Source of the DNA: Rhodovulum imhoffii
Lineage (GTDB): Bacteria > Pseudomonadota > Alphaproteobacteria > Rhodobacterales > Rhodobacteraceae
Length of the DNA: 64,000 nt
Direction of reading: 5' to 3'
Assembly: GCF_003046545.1 (NCBI RefSeq)
Contig: NZ_QAAA01000005.1
Location: forward strand, 1 to 64,000
This document shows, in pieces, positions 28,528-38,662 of the stretch. Within the stretch, counting starts at the first letter, position 1; every line of letters begins with the position of its first letter. Made by a program: the position numbers and the translations under genes. The notes beneath the pieces were generated by a model that was not told the origin of the DNA, did no database searches, and saw only the letters and a list, made by a program, of their open reading frames with translations.

Positions 28528-30768
28528 GTGGCGCGCGCGAGAACACGACCGAATCTTGACAGGCTTCTGCGTCTGCGCCGACAGAAGCGTGTACAGACTC
28601 TGGCCACGTTCAGCCTTGTCCTGCTGGGGCCCATACTGGCGGTGGCCACCTTCCTGATGCTTGGGCCGCTGGAGCTTGGGGCGAGTTCAAACGGGTTGCG
28701 CGTCATACTTCTGGCGGATCTCGTGTACGCGCTTCTGGTCGCGGCGCTGGTTTTTGCCCGCGTCATACAAATGGTTGCGGCGCGGCGGCGGCGTTCGGCA
28801 GGGTCGCGGCTGCACCTGCGGCTGACCGGCGTTTTCGCCCTGATTGCGTTGCTGCCGACGGTATTGGTGGCCGTGTTCGCGGGGCTGACCATCAATGTCG
28901 GGCTGGAGGGGTGGTTCTCTGACCGGGTCCGGCAGGTGGTGGGCGCATCGCTTTCCGCCGCCGAGGCGTATGAGGATGAGCACCGAAAGGACCTTTCGCA
29001 GGATGCGCTGGCGCTTGCCGGGTATCTGAACATTGCCCGTCAGGCGACTTATTTCCTTTCGGACGGCGAGATCCGCCAGTTGCTGACACAAGGGCAATCA
29101 CGTGTGCAGCGCGGGCTGAAGGAAGCCTATGTGATCGACGGGGCCGGTACTATCCAGGCGCGGGGGGAACGATCCTATCTTTTCGATTACGAACAGCCCG
29201 ATCCCGCGCAGCTTCGGCGGGCCCGGTCCGAAGACGTGGTGATCATCGAGGATTGGGACAACAACGAATTCCGTGCCCTGGTCGCACTGGAGGAATTCGC
29301 GGATCGTTACCTTTACATTTCCAGGACGGTCGATGGCGAATTGCTGAGCCTGCTGGACGATACCCAGCAAACGGCACGGTTCTACAGGCAACTGGAAAGC
29401 GAGCGCGGGCGGTTGCTGTTCGAGTTCAGCCTGCTCTATCTCGGGTTCGCGGTGATCCTGATCCTCGCCGCGATCTGGCTGGGTCTTTGGTTTGCCGAAC
29501 GTCTGTCGAGGCCTGTCGGGCGGCTGGCGGGCGCGGCGCAGCGGGTTGGCTCGGGCGATCTGGACGTGCGTGTCCTCGAGGAGGAAGGCGAGGATGAAAT
29601 CGCCATGCTGGGACGGTTGTTCAACCAGATGACCGGACAGCTCAAACTTCAGCGCGAGGCCTTGCTGGACACCAACCGCCAGATCGAGGCCCGGCGCAGG
29701 TTGTTCGATTCGGTTCTGTCCTCGGTTACGGCGGGGGTTATCGGCCTGGACGCGGACGGGCGGATCGATTTCATGAACCGTTCGGCTCGCATCCTGTTGG
29801 AAATGGAGACAGATGGGGCGGAAGGGCGGCCGATTGCCGGGACGGTGCCCGAGTTCGCCCCGCTGTTCGACAGGCTGCGGGAGAGCGGGCGCGACGTCGC
29901 ACAGGAAGAATTACGCCTGGCCCGCCATGGCACCCTGGAAACCCTGCTGGTCCGTATCGCGACGCGCTGTAACTCTGAAGGGGCGCCGGAAGGCTACGTG
30001 GTGGCCTTTGACGACGTAACCGATCTTGTCACCGCGCAACGTATGGCGGCGTGGGGGGATGTGGCGCGGCGTATCGCCCACGAAATCAAGAACCCGTTGA
30101 CGCCGATTCAGCTCTCTGCAGAGCGCATCAAGCGCAAGTTCCGCGCCCCGCTGGGCGATCAGGCCGAGGCGCTGGACCAGTTGACCGATGTCATTGTTCG
30201 TCAGACCAATGATCTGCGCCGCATCGTGGATGAATTTTCAAAGTTCGCCCGCATGCCGGTCCCCGAACGCAAGCCGACCGATCTGGCTGTGTTGTTGCGC
30301 GACGCGGTGCTTTTGCAGGAAGCCGGGCAACCGGGTGTACGTTTCGTGACATCCTTTCCCGATGTCGCGGTGATGGCGGACGTGGACGGCACGATGATTT
30401 CGCAGGCCTTGACGAATATATTGAAGAATGCTGGAGAGGCATTTGAAAAATATGATGAAAAACATCCTGAAATTCATGTGTCCCTGCGGTTGGAGGGTGG
30501 GTGTGCCGTGATTGCAGTGGCCGATAACGGCCCCGGCCTGCCTTCGGATCGTACCCGGCTTCTGGAGCCCTACGTCACCACGCGTGACAAGGGGACCGGG
30601 CTGGGTCTGCCGATCGTGAAGAAAATTGCCGAAGAACATGGCGGTGGGCTGGCGCTTCTGGATGCGCACCCCTTTGCCGAGGGGGCGCCTGCGGGCGCGC
30701 TGATCGAAATTCGTCTGCCGGTGCAAGAGGAGGCCCTGACCCGCCCTCCGGCGCCGGTGGCTGTTTGA
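28528..30768 (+). CDS. ntrY: Membrane sensor histidine kinase NtrY
   Basis: The 746-residue protein has three to four membrane spans: two near 26-80, one near 95-118, then a long extracytoplasmic region, and one near 305-325. A HAMP domain (RLSRPVGRLAGAAQRVGSGD), a PAS region, the dimerisation helix with H518 ([15 protein letters not shown]) and a HATPase (DNGPGLP, GTGLGLPIV) follow. NtrY with NtrX responds to nitrogen or redox conditions; the exact signal is unsettled. The start is GTG 28528, preceded by GAGAGG. Confidence 0.95.
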   Translation: MARARTRPNLDRLLRLRRQKRVQTLATFSLVLLGPILAVATFLMLGPLELGASSNGLRVILLADLVYALLVAALVFARVIQMVAARRRRSAGSRLHLRLTGVFALIALLPTVLVAVFAGLTINVGLEGWFSDRVRQVVGASLSAAEAYEDEHRKDLSQDALALAGYLNIARQATYFLSDGEIRQLLTQGQSRVQRGLKEAYVIDGAGTIQARGERSYLFDYEQPDPAQLRRARSEDVVIIEDWDNNEFRALVALEEFADRYLYISRTVDGELLSLLDDTQQTARFYRQLESERGRLLFEFSLLYLGFAVILILAAIWLGLWFAERLSRPVGRLAGAAQRVGSGDLDVRVLEEEGEDEIAMLGRLFNQMTGQLKLQREALLDTNRQIEARRRLFDSVLSSVTAGVIGLDADGRIDFMNRSARILLEMETDGAEGRPIAGTVPEFAPLFDRLRESGRDVAQEELRLARHGTLETLLVRIATRCNSEGAPEGYVVAFDDVTDLVTAQRMAAWGDVARRIAHEIKNPLTPIQLSAERIKRKFRAPLGDQAEALDQLTDVIVRQTNDLRRIVDEFSKFARMPVPERKPTDLAVLLRDAVLLQEAGQPGVRFVTSFPDVAVMADVDGTMISQALTNILKNAGEAFEKYDEKHPEIHVSLRLEGGCAVIAVADNGPGLPSDRTRLLEPYVTTRDKGTGLGLPIVKKIAEEHGGGLALLDAHPFAEGAPAGALIEIRLPVQEEALTRPPAPVAV

Positions 30769-30778
30769 GGAGACCTTC

Positions 30779-32182
30779 ATGGGCGACATTCTGATTGTCG
30801 ATGACGAACGCGACATCCGGGAACTGATTTCCGAAATTCTCTGCGACGAAGGCTATACCACGCGTCTGGCCGCCAACGCGGACGAGTGTCTGAAGGAAAT
30901 CAATGCCGAGCCGCCCGCGCTCATGATTCTCGATATCTGGCTCAAGGACAGCCACATGGATGGGATCGATATCCTGACCAAAACCCGGCGCGACAACCCC
31001 GACATCCCCGTGGTGATCATCTCCGGCCACGGCAACATCGAGATCGCGGTAGCCGCAATCAAACAGGGAGCCTACGATTTCATTGAAAAACCTTTCAATA
31101 TCGACCAGTTGACCGTCGTCATCAGTCGTGCGATGGAAGCTGCCCGTCTGCGCCGCGAGAATCAGGAACTGCGCCGCAGGGATGTGCGCTCCGCCCAAAT
31201 GGTGGGCGACAGCCCGGCGTTTCGGGCGCTCAGGAGCCAGCTTGAAAAGGTGACCAACTCCAATGGCCGGGTGATGCTGAGCGGTCCGGCGGGCAGCGGC
31301 AAGGAGGTTGCCGCCCGGTTCATACATGCCAATTCCAACCGGGCGGAGGGGCCGTTCGTTTCGGTCAACTGCGCTACCATTGCGCCCGAAAGGATGGAGG
31401 AAGTTCTGTTCGGACGCTCGGGCGCCGAACGAAGGGTGGAGCCCGGCCTGCTGGAACAGGCCCATGGCGGTGTATTGTTTTTCGACGAGGTTGCCGACAT
31501 GCCGCCGGGAACCCAGTCCAAGATCCTGCGCGTTCTTGTCGATCAGCAGTTTCAACGTCTTGGCAGCAGCGATAACGTGCGTGTGGACCTGCGGGTGATT
31601 TCCTCGACCAACCGGGATCTTCAGGCGGAGATTGCCGCCGGCCGTTTCCGTGAGGAACTTTACCACCGGCTCAACGTGGTGCCGGTCGTGGTGCCCGCGC
31701 TGGAGGATCGCCGCGAAGACATTCCCCTTCTGGCGGTTCACTTCATCGAGGAACTCCACCGTGCCCAGGGGCTTGCACGGCGCCAGCTCAGCGACGAGGC
31801 GGTCGCGCTTTTGCAGACGATGGCCTGGCCGGGCAATATCCGCCAGCTCAAGAACGTTCTGGAGAGGGTGCTTATTCTCGGTGATGGAAACGGGCCGATC
31901 ACGGCGCAGGAATTGCCCGAAAGCCAGCCGCCCGGAGAGGGGCGGGCGATGCTTTCGGGGGTGTTGGCCACGTTGCCCCTGCGTGAGGCCCGCGAAGTGT
32001 TCGAAAGAGAATACCTTCTGACCCAGATCAATCGATTCGGGGGGAATATCTCACGCACGGCGACCTTCGTGGGAATGGAACGCTCTGCCTTGCATCGCAA
32101 GCTGAAATCGCTTGGGGTTTCCACGACATCGCGGACCAGGGGGCGGGCGGCGCATCTGGAACCCGAAGGCCGCGAAGATTGA
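30779..32182 (+). CDS. ntrX: Response regulator NtrX
   Basis: The 467-residue NtrC-family regulator has a receiver domain with D52 (LMILDIWLKDS), an AAA+ domain (Walker A-like SGPAGSGKE, Walker B GGVLFFDEVADMP) and a C-terminal Fis-type DNA-binding domain (ISRTATFVGMERSALHRKL). The GAFTGA loop is absent here as well (VLFGRSGAERRVEPGLLEQ), so sigma-54 activation is doubtful. It follows ntrY by 10 bp and is its cognate partner. Confidence 0.95.
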   Translation: MGDILIVDDERDIRELISEILCDEGYTTRLAANADECLKEINAEPPALMILDIWLKDSHMDGIDILTKTRRDNPDIPVVIISGHGNIEIAVAAIKQGAYDFIEKPFNIDQLTVVISRAMEAARLRRENQELRRRDVRSAQMVGDSPAFRALRSQLEKVTNSNGRVMLSGPAGSGKEVAARFIHANSNRAEGPFVSVNCATIAPERMEEVLFGRSGAERRVEPGLLEQAHGGVLFFDEVADMPPGTQSKILRVLVDQQFQRLGSSDNVRVDLRVISSTNRDLQAEIAAGRFREELYHRLNVVPVVVPALEDRREDIPLLAVHFIEELHRAQGLARRQLSDEAVALLQTMAWPGNIRQLKNVLERVLILGDGNGPITAQELPESQPPGEGRAMLSGVLATLPLREAREVFEREYLLTQINRFGGNISRTATFVGMERSALHRKLKSLGVSTTSRTRGRAAHLEPEGRED

Positions 32183-32237
32183 CCGCCCTCCCGGCATCTG
32201 CAAAGGATGAATCCGGCTTCGCAAGCGGAAACCTGGC

Positions 32238-33617
32238 ATGAAAGTCATCATCTGTGGGGCAGGGCAGGTCGGCTGGCAGATCGCCCGGCACCTGTCCGGC
32301 GAAAAGAACGACGTTACCATCGTCGATATGAGCGGCGATCTGATCCGCCGCGCCACCGAGGCGCTGGATGTACAGGGCGTCGTGGGCCACGCATCCTACC
32401 CAGACATCCTTGAACGCGCGGGCGCGCGCGATGCGGACATGATCATTGCCGCGACCTATTCGGATGAGGTGAACATGGTCACCTGTCAGGTGGCGCACTC
32501 GGTTTTTGCGGTTCCGCGGAAAATCGCCCGGTTGCGTGCGCAGTCCTACCTCACGGCGATCTATTCCGATCTTTACCGCCGGGACCACATGCCCATCGAC
32601 GTGGTCATCAGCCCCGAACGCGAGGTTGCCGAGGCCGCGCTCCAACGCCTTGCCGCGCCTTCGGCTTTCGATACGGAATATTTTCTGCAAGGGCAGGCCC
32701 AGCTTTTGGGGATCACGCTGGAGGCCCACTGCCCGGTACTCAACACGCCGCTGCGTCAGTTGAGCGATCTGTTCTCCACCTTGCGGGCGATCGTGGTGGG
32801 GATACGACGCAAGGATGGCGCGCTTTTTTCTCCCGAGCCCGGCGACCAGCTGTTCGAAGGGGATCAGGCCTATGTCTTCTCCCATGTCGAGGACGTGGAG
32901 CGGACGATGGAGATATTCGGCAAGGAATCCCGCAAACAGGAGCGGGTGGTGATCATCGGGGGCGGCAATGTCGGGTTGACAGTGGCGCAGGCGTTGGAAA
33001 AAGGCCCCCAACGGGTCCGTGCCAAGGTGATCGAGCGGGACCGCGCCCGTGCCGAGGCGGCCGCCGACGCGCTGGAACGCACCATCGTTCTCAACGGTGA
33101 CGGGTTGGACATGGCATTGCTCGATGAGGCCAATATCGACCGTGCGGATGCCGTTCTGGCGGTCACCGACGATGACAAGACCAATCTTCTGGTGGCGGTA
33201 CGCGCAAAAATGGCCGGTTGTCCGATGGCGATCTGCCTGGTCAACGACCCATCCCTGGTGCCTCTGATGGGGCCGCTGGACGTCGATGCCTATATCAACC
33301 CTCGGGCAACGACCGTCAGTTCGATCCTGCGCCATATCCGACATGGCCGGGTGCGGGGGGTCTATTCCATTGGGGATGCCGAAGCCGAAGTGATCGAGGC
33401 GCAGGTGCTTTCCACCTCGCCCATGGCGGGCCGCAGCATCCGGGACATCGACTTTCCCGAAGGTGCGCTTGTGGGGGCGTTGACGAAAGAGGGCAAGGTG
33501 GTTCGGCCCAGCGGCTCGACCCGGATCGAGGAAGGCGACGTGGTCGCGATCTTCTCCTTGTCCGCCGATGTGCCCGAGGTGGAGCGCCTGTTGCAGGTCT
33601 CCATCGACTTCTTCTAG
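32238..33617 (+). CDS. trkA: Trk potassium uptake regulatory protein TrkA
   Basis: The 459-residue protein is a tandem of two KTN/RCK modules, each with a Rossmann NAD-binding core (MKVIICGAGQVGWQIARHL at 1-19; VIIGGGNVGLTVAQAL near 237), and each followed by a TrkA-C domain. It forms the cytosolic gating ring of the Trk K+ system. It is 55 bp after ntrX and 4 bp before trkH, a conserved alphaproteobacterial order that puts K+ uptake in the nitrogen-regulation transcript. Confidence 0.96.
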   Translation: MKVIICGAGQVGWQIARHLSGEKNDVTIVDMSGDLIRRATEALDVQGVVGHASYPDILERAGARDADMIIAATYSDEVNMVTCQVAHSVFAVPRKIARLRAQSYLTAIYSDLYRRDHMPIDVVISPEREVAEAALQRLAAPSAFDTEYFLQGQAQLLGITLEAHCPVLNTPLRQLSDLFSTLRAIVVGIRRKDGALFSPEPGDQLFEGDQAYVFSHVEDVERTMEIFGKESRKQERVVIIGGGNVGLTVAQALEKGPQRVRAKVIERDRARAEAAADALERTIVLNGDGLDMALLDEANIDRADAVLAVTDDDKTNLLVAVRAKMAGCPMAICLVNDPSLVPLMGPLDVDAYINPRATTVSSILRHIRHGRVRGVYSIGDAEAEVIEAQVLSTSPMAGRSIRDIDFPEGALVGALTKEGKVVRPSGSTRIEEGDVVAIFSLSADVPEVERLLQVSIDFF

Positions 33618-33621
33618 GCCG

Positions 33622-35145
33622 ATGCATCGGCTGTCATCCCTGCCGCTGCTTGTGATCCTGATGGGGATCGGGGCGGCGGCCATGTATTTACCCGCATTCC
33701 TGGGCCTTGCGATGCGCGACTGGGAGGCCTGGCGGGCATTTTTCTACGGGGGGACGCTGTTTTTGTTCCTGACCGTGCTGATTGCCATGGCCACGGCCGG
33801 GCGCCGGCCCCAGCGGCGTGGCCGCAGCCATCTTCTGGCGATGCTGGCAGCCTATCTTGCGCTGCCGGTGATGCTGGCGGTCCCGTTCCAGGAGTCCGTG
33901 GGAAATACGAGTTTTCTGAACGCTTATTTCGAGATGGTGTCTTCCATCACCACGACGGGCGCCACGCTTTTCGACATTCCCGCCCGCCTGACCCCGGCAG
34001 AGCACCTGTGGCGGGCGCTGGTGGCATGGCTGGGGGGGTTTCTTTTGTGGCTGACCGCGCTTGCCATCCTCGCCCCGATGAACCTGGGAGGGTTCGAGGT
34101 CACCGCGGCGCTGGGGGGGGCTGGTGAACAACGCCGGTCAGAGCAGGAACTTGGCGCGATGAGCGGGGATCCGCAGGAACGCCTGATCAGGTTCGCGCCA
34201 AAACTTTTCCCGGTTTATGGCGGGCTGACGGCGGGTCTTTGGCTGTTGCTGCTGGTCGGGGGAGAGGGCCCCTTCGTTGCCATCTGTCACGCGATGTCGA
34301 CAATGGCCAGTTCGGGCATCTCTCCGGTCGGGGGTATGGAAGGTGCAAGAAGTGGAATCGCCGGGGAGATATTTCTGTTTTTCTTTTTTCTTTTCGCGAT
34401 TTCCCGGCAAACCTTCATGCTGGATTTTCGGGCCGAAGGGTGGCGTCGGCTGCGCGACGATCTCGAGTTTCGTATCGGTCTCGCGATTACGTTGATGGTT
34501 ACGCTGTTTCTGTTCGCGCGTCACTGGCTGGGTGCCTATGAGGTGTCAATGCAGGAAAATCTGGGCGCTGCCTTTTCCGCGCTTTGGGGCAGCCTGTTTA
34601 CGGTATTGTCGTTTCTTTCGACGACGGGGTTCGTTTCGGCGGACTGGTCGGCTTCGCGGGAGTGGTCCGGTTTGCAAACGCCGGGGATGATCCTGCTTGG
34701 TCTGGCGGTGTTCGGTGGCGGGGTTGCCACAACCGCCGGGGGGGTCAAGCTGTTGCGTATTTATGCCCTGTACAAACATGGCCTGCGGGAGATGGAAAAG
34801 CTGATCCACCCGTCTTCGGTCGGGGGGGCGGGGGCGTTTGCCCGGCGAATCCGACGGCAAGGGGCCTATATCGCATGGTTGTTTTTCATGATGTTCGCGC
34901 TATCCGTGGCGCTGGTGATGGTGCTGCTTTCTGCGGCGGGGCTGAATTTCGAGTCCTCGATGGTCCTGACCGTGGCCGCGCTGACGACCACCGGCCCCCT
35001 TGCCGGTGCGGGGGTGGACCCGGGGTTGAGCTATGCCGCGCTCGGGGACGGTGCAAAGATGATTCTGTGTGGCGCAATGGTGTTGGGCCGGTTGGAAACG
35101 CTTGTGATTGTTGCGCTCTTCAATCCGGAGTTCTGGCGAAACTGA
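33622..35145 (+). CDS. trkH: Trk/Ktr potassium transporter subunit TrkH
   Basis: The 507-residue membrane protein carries four pore-loop repeats. The filter-like turns are visible in SSITTTGATLF, MSTMASSGISPVGG, LSTTGFVSADW and ALTTTGPLAGAG. It is the ion-conducting partner of TrkA. ATG 33622 lies 4 bp after trkA and starts MHRLSSLPLLVILMGIG. An upstream in-frame extension inside trkA was rejected. A promoter for hfq begins just after its stop. Confidence 0.95.
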   Translation: MHRLSSLPLLVILMGIGAAAMYLPAFLGLAMRDWEAWRAFFYGGTLFLFLTVLIAMATAGRRPQRRGRSHLLAMLAAYLALPVMLAVPFQESVGNTSFLNAYFEMVSSITTTGATLFDIPARLTPAEHLWRALVAWLGGFLLWLTALAILAPMNLGGFEVTAALGGAGEQRRSEQELGAMSGDPQERLIRFAPKLFPVYGGLTAGLWLLLLVGGEGPFVAICHAMSTMASSGISPVGGMEGARSGIAGEIFLFFFFLFAISRQTFMLDFRAEGWRRLRDDLEFRIGLAITLMVTLFLFARHWLGAYEVSMQENLGAAFSALWGSLFTVLSFLSTTGFVSADWSASREWSGLQTPGMILLGLAVFGGGVATTAGGVKLLRIYALYKHGLREMEKLIHPSSVGGAGAFARRIRRQGAYIAWLFFMMFALSVALVMVLLSAAGLNFESSMVLTVAALTTTGPLAGAGVDPGLSYAALGDGAKMILCGAMVLGRLETLVIVALFNPEFWRN

Positions 35146-35146
35146 T

Positions 35147-35175
35147 ATGACGAATGTTTCTGCGGATGCTAAAAT
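35147..35175 (+). promoter_or_regulatory. Sigma-70-type promoter for hfq-hflX
   Basis: ATGACG at 35147-35152 (4/6 to consensus), a 17-bp spacer, and TAAAAT at 35170-35175 (5/6). It starts 2 bp after the trkH stop and would give a leader of about 90 nt before hfq. Confidence 0.5.
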
Positions 35176-35270
35176 TTCCGGTGGAGGGGCTGGAAACTCG
35201 CGCGGGGGCACTCCATAATCTCAGTGGGAAATCTTGCCCGTGGCAGGACAAACAGAAAAAGGCGAAAAGC

Positions 35271-35504
35271 ATGGCTGCCGACAGACAAAATTTGCAAGAT
35301 GCGTTTCTTAATCATGTCCGGAAGACAAAGGTTCCGGTCACGATTTTCCTGATAAACGGGGTCAAGCTCCAGGGCGTGATTACCTGGTTCGATAATTTTT
35401 GTGTCTTGTTGCGTCGGGATGGGCAGTCGCAGCTTGTTTACAAGCATGCGATCTCTACCATCATGCCCGCGCAACCGATCAATCTGTATGACGGTGAGGA
35501 TTGA
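35271..35504 (+). CDS. hfq: RNA chaperone Hfq
   Basis: Hfq forms a hexamer that pairs small RNAs with mRNAs. The 77-residue protein has Sm1 ([20 protein letters not shown] with DNFCVLL) and Sm2 ([12 protein letters not shown]). The short acidic C-terminus (NLYDGED) is typical of alphaproteobacteria, unlike the long tail of E. coli. ATG 35271 follows AAAAAGGCGAAAAGC. The start of hflX overlaps its stop. In Rhodobacter and relatives the locus was first known as nrfA/nif-regulating. Confidence 0.97.
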   Translation: MAADRQNLQDAFLNHVRKTKVPVTIFLINGVKLQGVITWFDNFCVLLRRDGQSQLVYKHAISTIMPAQPINLYDGED

Positions 35505-36811
35505 GCCCGAACCTGCTTGACCATAGCCCCCGGACCACACGTGCCTGGGTGCTGCACCCCGACATTACTGCGCATCGCCACCGCCGCGCCGCCGACCCCG
35601 CGCTGGAGGAGGCCGTTTCCCTCGCCGCTGCGTTGCCGGGGCTGAAGGTTTGCGGCGCCGAAATCGTACCGCTTGCGAAGACACGTCCGGGTTTTTTGTT
35701 CGGTGTCGGCAAGATCGAAGACCTTGCCGCCCGGTTTGGCGAAAACGATATTGAGCTGGTCCTGGTCGACGGCCCGCTCACGCCCGTTCAGCAGCGGAAT
35801 CTGGAGCACGCCTGGAAGGTCAAGATCCTCGACCGGACCGGGCTGATCCTTGAAATTTTTGCCGATCGTGCCCGCACGCGGGAAGGCGTGTTGCAGGTAG
35901 ACCTGGCGGCACTGTCGTATCAGCGTACGCGCCTGGTTCGCGCCTGGACCCATCTTGAACGCCAGCGTGGCGGACTTGGGTTCGTGGGCGGCCCCGGTGA
36001 GACCCAGATCGAGGCCGACCGCCGTGCGATCGACGAGTCGATCGCACGCCTGCGCCGCCAGCTTGCCAAGGTGGTGAAAACCCGCGATTTGCACCGTGCC
36101 GCCCGGCGCAAGATCCCGTTTCCCACTGTGGCGCTGGTCGGGTATACCAACGCGGGAAAGTCGACGCTGTTCAATCGTCTGACTGGGGCGGAGGTGATGG
36201 CAAAGGACATGCTTTTTGCCACGCTCGACCCGACGATGCGGGGGCTGACCCTGCCGTCCGGCCAGCGGGCGATCCTGAGCGATACGGTGGGGTTCATTTC
36301 CGATCTGCCGACACAGCTTGTGGCGGCGTTCCGCGCCACGCTGGAAGATGTTCTGGAGGCCGACGTGATCTTGCATGTGCGGGACATTTCCGCACCCGAA
36401 ACCGATGCGCAGGCGCGGGATGTAGAGGCGATCTTGCAGGATCTGGGTGTGGCCGAACAGGTGCCTGTGATCGAGGTCTGGAACAAGCTCGACCAGGTGG
36501 GCGAGACACGCGTGGCACTGGAAACACGCGCGGAACGGCAGGAAAACGTATTTGCCCTGTCGGCGCTGACCGGAGAGGGGATTGCGCCATTGCTGAGCCG
36601 CGTTTCCGCCTTGCTGACCGCGCCCAGGGCCGAGAAAACCCTTCATCTGGGTTTCGATCAGGGCCGGGCGCGGGCCTGGCTGCATGCACAGGAGGTCGTG
36701 ATTGAGGAGAGCAGCACCGAAGAGGGCTATATTCTCATCGTCCGTTGGACAGAACGACAGGAAAGCGAATACCGCGCCCTAAGGTCGGGGGATTGCACCG
36801 GAACGCGGTGA
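35501..36811 (+). CDS. hflX: GTPase HflX (ribosome rescue/splitting)
   Basis: The 436-residue protein has the HflX N-terminal domain ([33 protein letters not shown]), a helical linker with [19 protein letters not shown], and a GTPase domain (G1 [10 protein letters not shown]3 DTVGFI, G4 NKLD). It splits stalled or stressed 70S ribosomes. The start is TTG 35501, overlapping the hfq stop as TTGA, so it is coupled to hfq. No terminator is obvious directly after it. Confidence 0.95.
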   Translation: MSPNLLDHSPRTTRAWVLHPDITAHRHRRAADPALEEAVSLAAALPGLKVCGAEIVPLAKTRPGFLFGVGKIEDLAARFGENDIELVLVDGPLTPVQQRNLEHAWKVKILDRTGLILEIFADRARTREGVLQVDLAALSYQRTRLVRAWTHLERQRGGLGFVGGPGETQIEADRRAIDESIARLRRQLAKVVKTRDLHRAARRKIPFPTVALVGYTNAGKSTLFNRLTGAEVMAKDMLFATLDPTMRGLTLPSGQRAILSDTVGFISDLPTQLVAAFRATLEDVLEADVILHVRDISAPETDAQARDVEAILQDLGVAEQVPVIEVWNKLDQVGETRVALETRAERQENVFALSALTGEGIAPLLSRVSALLTAPRAEKTLHLGFDQGRARAWLHAQEVVIEESSTEEGYILIVRWTERQESEYRALRSGDCTGTR

Positions 36812-37343
36812 TTCACGTTTCGAAATCGCAGGCGGCGATATGAGCGACCTTTTCTTGCAGCCGCGACAAGGGAGGCACTTCTGACGTCTTGCCTCCGAAG
36901 TTCCATGACTGCCCGTGGGATGACGATCGGGTGTGTTGGCGGGGGAAATTCTTCAATTCGTGGGCTGCACCGGTGCGCGGCAAAGGTGTCTGGGTGAGAC
37001 ATTCCTTGAGAGGCGGCTGGTGGGGTGAGGCGTCCAGGCCGGGCGCGGAGAGGTCGCATGCCGCCTTTGAAAGGAAAAGGGATCGCCTCTGCTCCCCGTC
37101 ATGACAGGGCGGAAAAGGGGCGATCCCCGCGCAAGGATCTGTATATCCCGCGCCACGAGGTCGAAAACAGCGCGTTCGCTTCACAGACCGGAGACCGTAA
37201 AACGCCATGACAGATCCGGGCGGTGTTTCTTTCTGCCCGTGTCCGCGCTGTCGTCACTTCCTGATCATGTGTCCTGGGCCCTTGTGCCCGTAAAGTCCAC
37301 ACGAGGCAGCAAGATCGTAGCGGCTGGGTCTGAAAGGCCCATT
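36812..37343. other. 532-bp intergenic stretch with three hairpins and no convincing gene
   Basis: This lies between the convergent ends of hflX and tyrS. Open frames on both strands here have no ribosome-binding site and no recognisable sequence. Three inverted repeats stand out. GGAGGCA/TGCCTCC lies at 36871-36896. GGGATCGCC/GGCGATCCC lies at 37079-37127 and encloses a TCATGA core. CGGGC/GCCCG lies at 37217-37239. A small RNA or a decayed gene is possible. No tRNA, tmRNA, RNase P or SRP RNA signature was found. Confidence 0.5.
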
Positions 37344-38597
37344 CTACTCCACCAGCCTGACCAGGGCATGACGCTTTTTGCCGGCGCTCAGCTTGATCGG
37401 TTCCGCCAGCGCGGCGGCGTCGATCATCAGTCCGGCATCGGTCAGCGGTGCGTCGTTCAGGCGCGCACCGTTATCCGCGATCAGACGCTTGGCCTCCTTG
37501 CCCGTTCTGGCCAGTCCCGAGCGGGTAATCAGCTGCACCACGGAAATGCCATCGCCCAGGTCTTCGGTACTCAGCACCAGCGTGGGCAGATCGTCCCCAA
37601 CGCCCCCCCCGGCAAAGACTTCGTGCGCGGTGGCTGCGGCGGCTTCGGCCGCCGCAGCGCCATGGCACAGGCGCGTCACCTCGTTGGCAAGGATCGCTTT
37701 TGCCGCGTTGATATCGCTGCCCTCCAGTGCGCCAAGACGGTCGCATTCTTCCACCGGCAACTCGGTGTAGAGTTTCAGGAACCGGCCCACATCGGCGTCG
37801 GTCGTGTTGCGCCAGAACTGCCAGAACTCATAGGGGCTGAGCATTCCGGCATTCAGCCAGATCGCGCCGCCGGCGGATTTGCCCATCTTGCGCCCGTCCG
37901 AGGTGGTCAGCAACGGCGAGGTCAGTCCGAATACCTCCCGGTCGATGATCCGGCGCGTCAGGTCGATCCCGTTGACAATGTTCCCCCACTGATCGGAGCC
38001 GCCCATCTGCAACGCGCAGCCATACCGGCGGTTGAGCTCCAGAAAATCGTAGGCCTGGAGGATCATGTAGTTGAATTCAAGGAACGAGAGCGACTGTTCC
38101 CGGTCGAGCCGTGACTTGACGCTTTCGAAGCTCAGCATTCGGTTGACGGAGAAATGCCGTCCGATATCGCGCAGGAAGTCGAGATAGTTCAGATCGTCCA
38201 GCCACTCGGCGTTGTTGAGCATGATCGCATCGGTCGCGCCCTCGCCATAGCTCAGGTACTTGGCGAAAACCTGTTTCATGCCCGCGATATTGGCGTCGAT
38301 CTGTTCCGGGGTCAGCAGGGGGCGTTCTTCCGAGCGGAAGGAAGGGTCGCCGATCTTTGTTGTGCCGCCGCCCATCAGGGTGATGGGTTTGTGCCCGGTC
38401 TTCTGCAACCAGCGCAGCATCATGATGTTTAGCAGGTGCCCCACATGCAGGGACTGCGCCGTGGCGTCATAGCCGATATAAGTGGGAACCACCCCCGCCA
38501 TCAGAGCTTCGTCCAGGCCCTGATAATCGGTGCAGTCGGCCAGGAAGCCGCGCTCGATCATCACGCGCAGGAAGTCGGATTTGGGGTGGTATGTCAT
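37344..38597 (-). CDS. tyrS: Tyrosyl-tRNA synthetase
   Basis: The 417-residue class I enzyme shows the HIGH-type motif [15 protein letters not shown], the tyrosine-site LQGYDFLEL-like [23 protein letters not shown], and KMSKS-type [13 protein letters not shown]-terminal S4 RNA-binding domain (~350-417) includes [19 protein letters not shown]. The start at 38597 follows AAGGAAAAGGGC. A longer upstream frame crosses into anmK and is not real. It diverges from anmK across 65 bp. Confidence 0.97.
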   Translation of the reverse strand: MTYHPKSDFLRVMIERGFLADCTDYQGLDEALMAGVVPTYIGYDATAQSLHVGHLLNIMMLRWLQKTGHKPITLMGGGTTKIGDPSFRSEERPLLTPEQIDANIAGMKQVFAKYLSYGEGATDAIMLNNAEWLDDLNYLDFLRDIGRHFSVNRMLSFESVKSRLDREQSLSFLEFNYMILQAYDFLELNRRYGCALQMGGSDQWGNIVNGIDLTRRIIDREVFGLTSPLLTTSDGRKMGKSAGGAIWLNAGMLSPYEFWQFWRNTTDADVGRFLKLYTELPVEECDRLGALEGSDINAAKAILANEVTRLCHGAAAAEAAAATAHEVFAGGGVGDDLPTLVLSTEDLGDGISVVQLITRSGLARTGKEAKRLIADNGARLNDAPLTDAGLMIDAAALAEPIKLSAGKKRHALVRLVE

Positions 38598-38609
38598 TTG
38601 CCCTTTTCC

Positions 38610-38637
38610 TTGGTTGGATTTTCGTCTGTGATATAGC
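38610..38637 (+). promoter_or_regulatory. Possible promoter for anmK
   Basis: TTGGTT at 38610-38615, a 16-bp spacer and TATAGC at 38632-38637. It is a modest match, but the only good pair in the 65-bp gap between tyrS and anmK, ending 25 bp before the anmK ATG. Confidence 0.35.
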
Positions 38638-38662
38638 CGCACCGGCAAGGAAGGGAAAGGCC

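Noticed and set aside
36813-37208. 131-codon minus-strand frame in the hflX-tyrS gap
   Set aside because: No ribosome-binding site, low-complexity Pro/Arg/Ser content, and it crosses the hairpins; no family resemblance.
37101-38114. Long plus-strand open frame opposite tyrS
   Set aside because: It is a shadow of tyrS in high-GC DNA, with no recognisable sequence and no ribosome-binding site.
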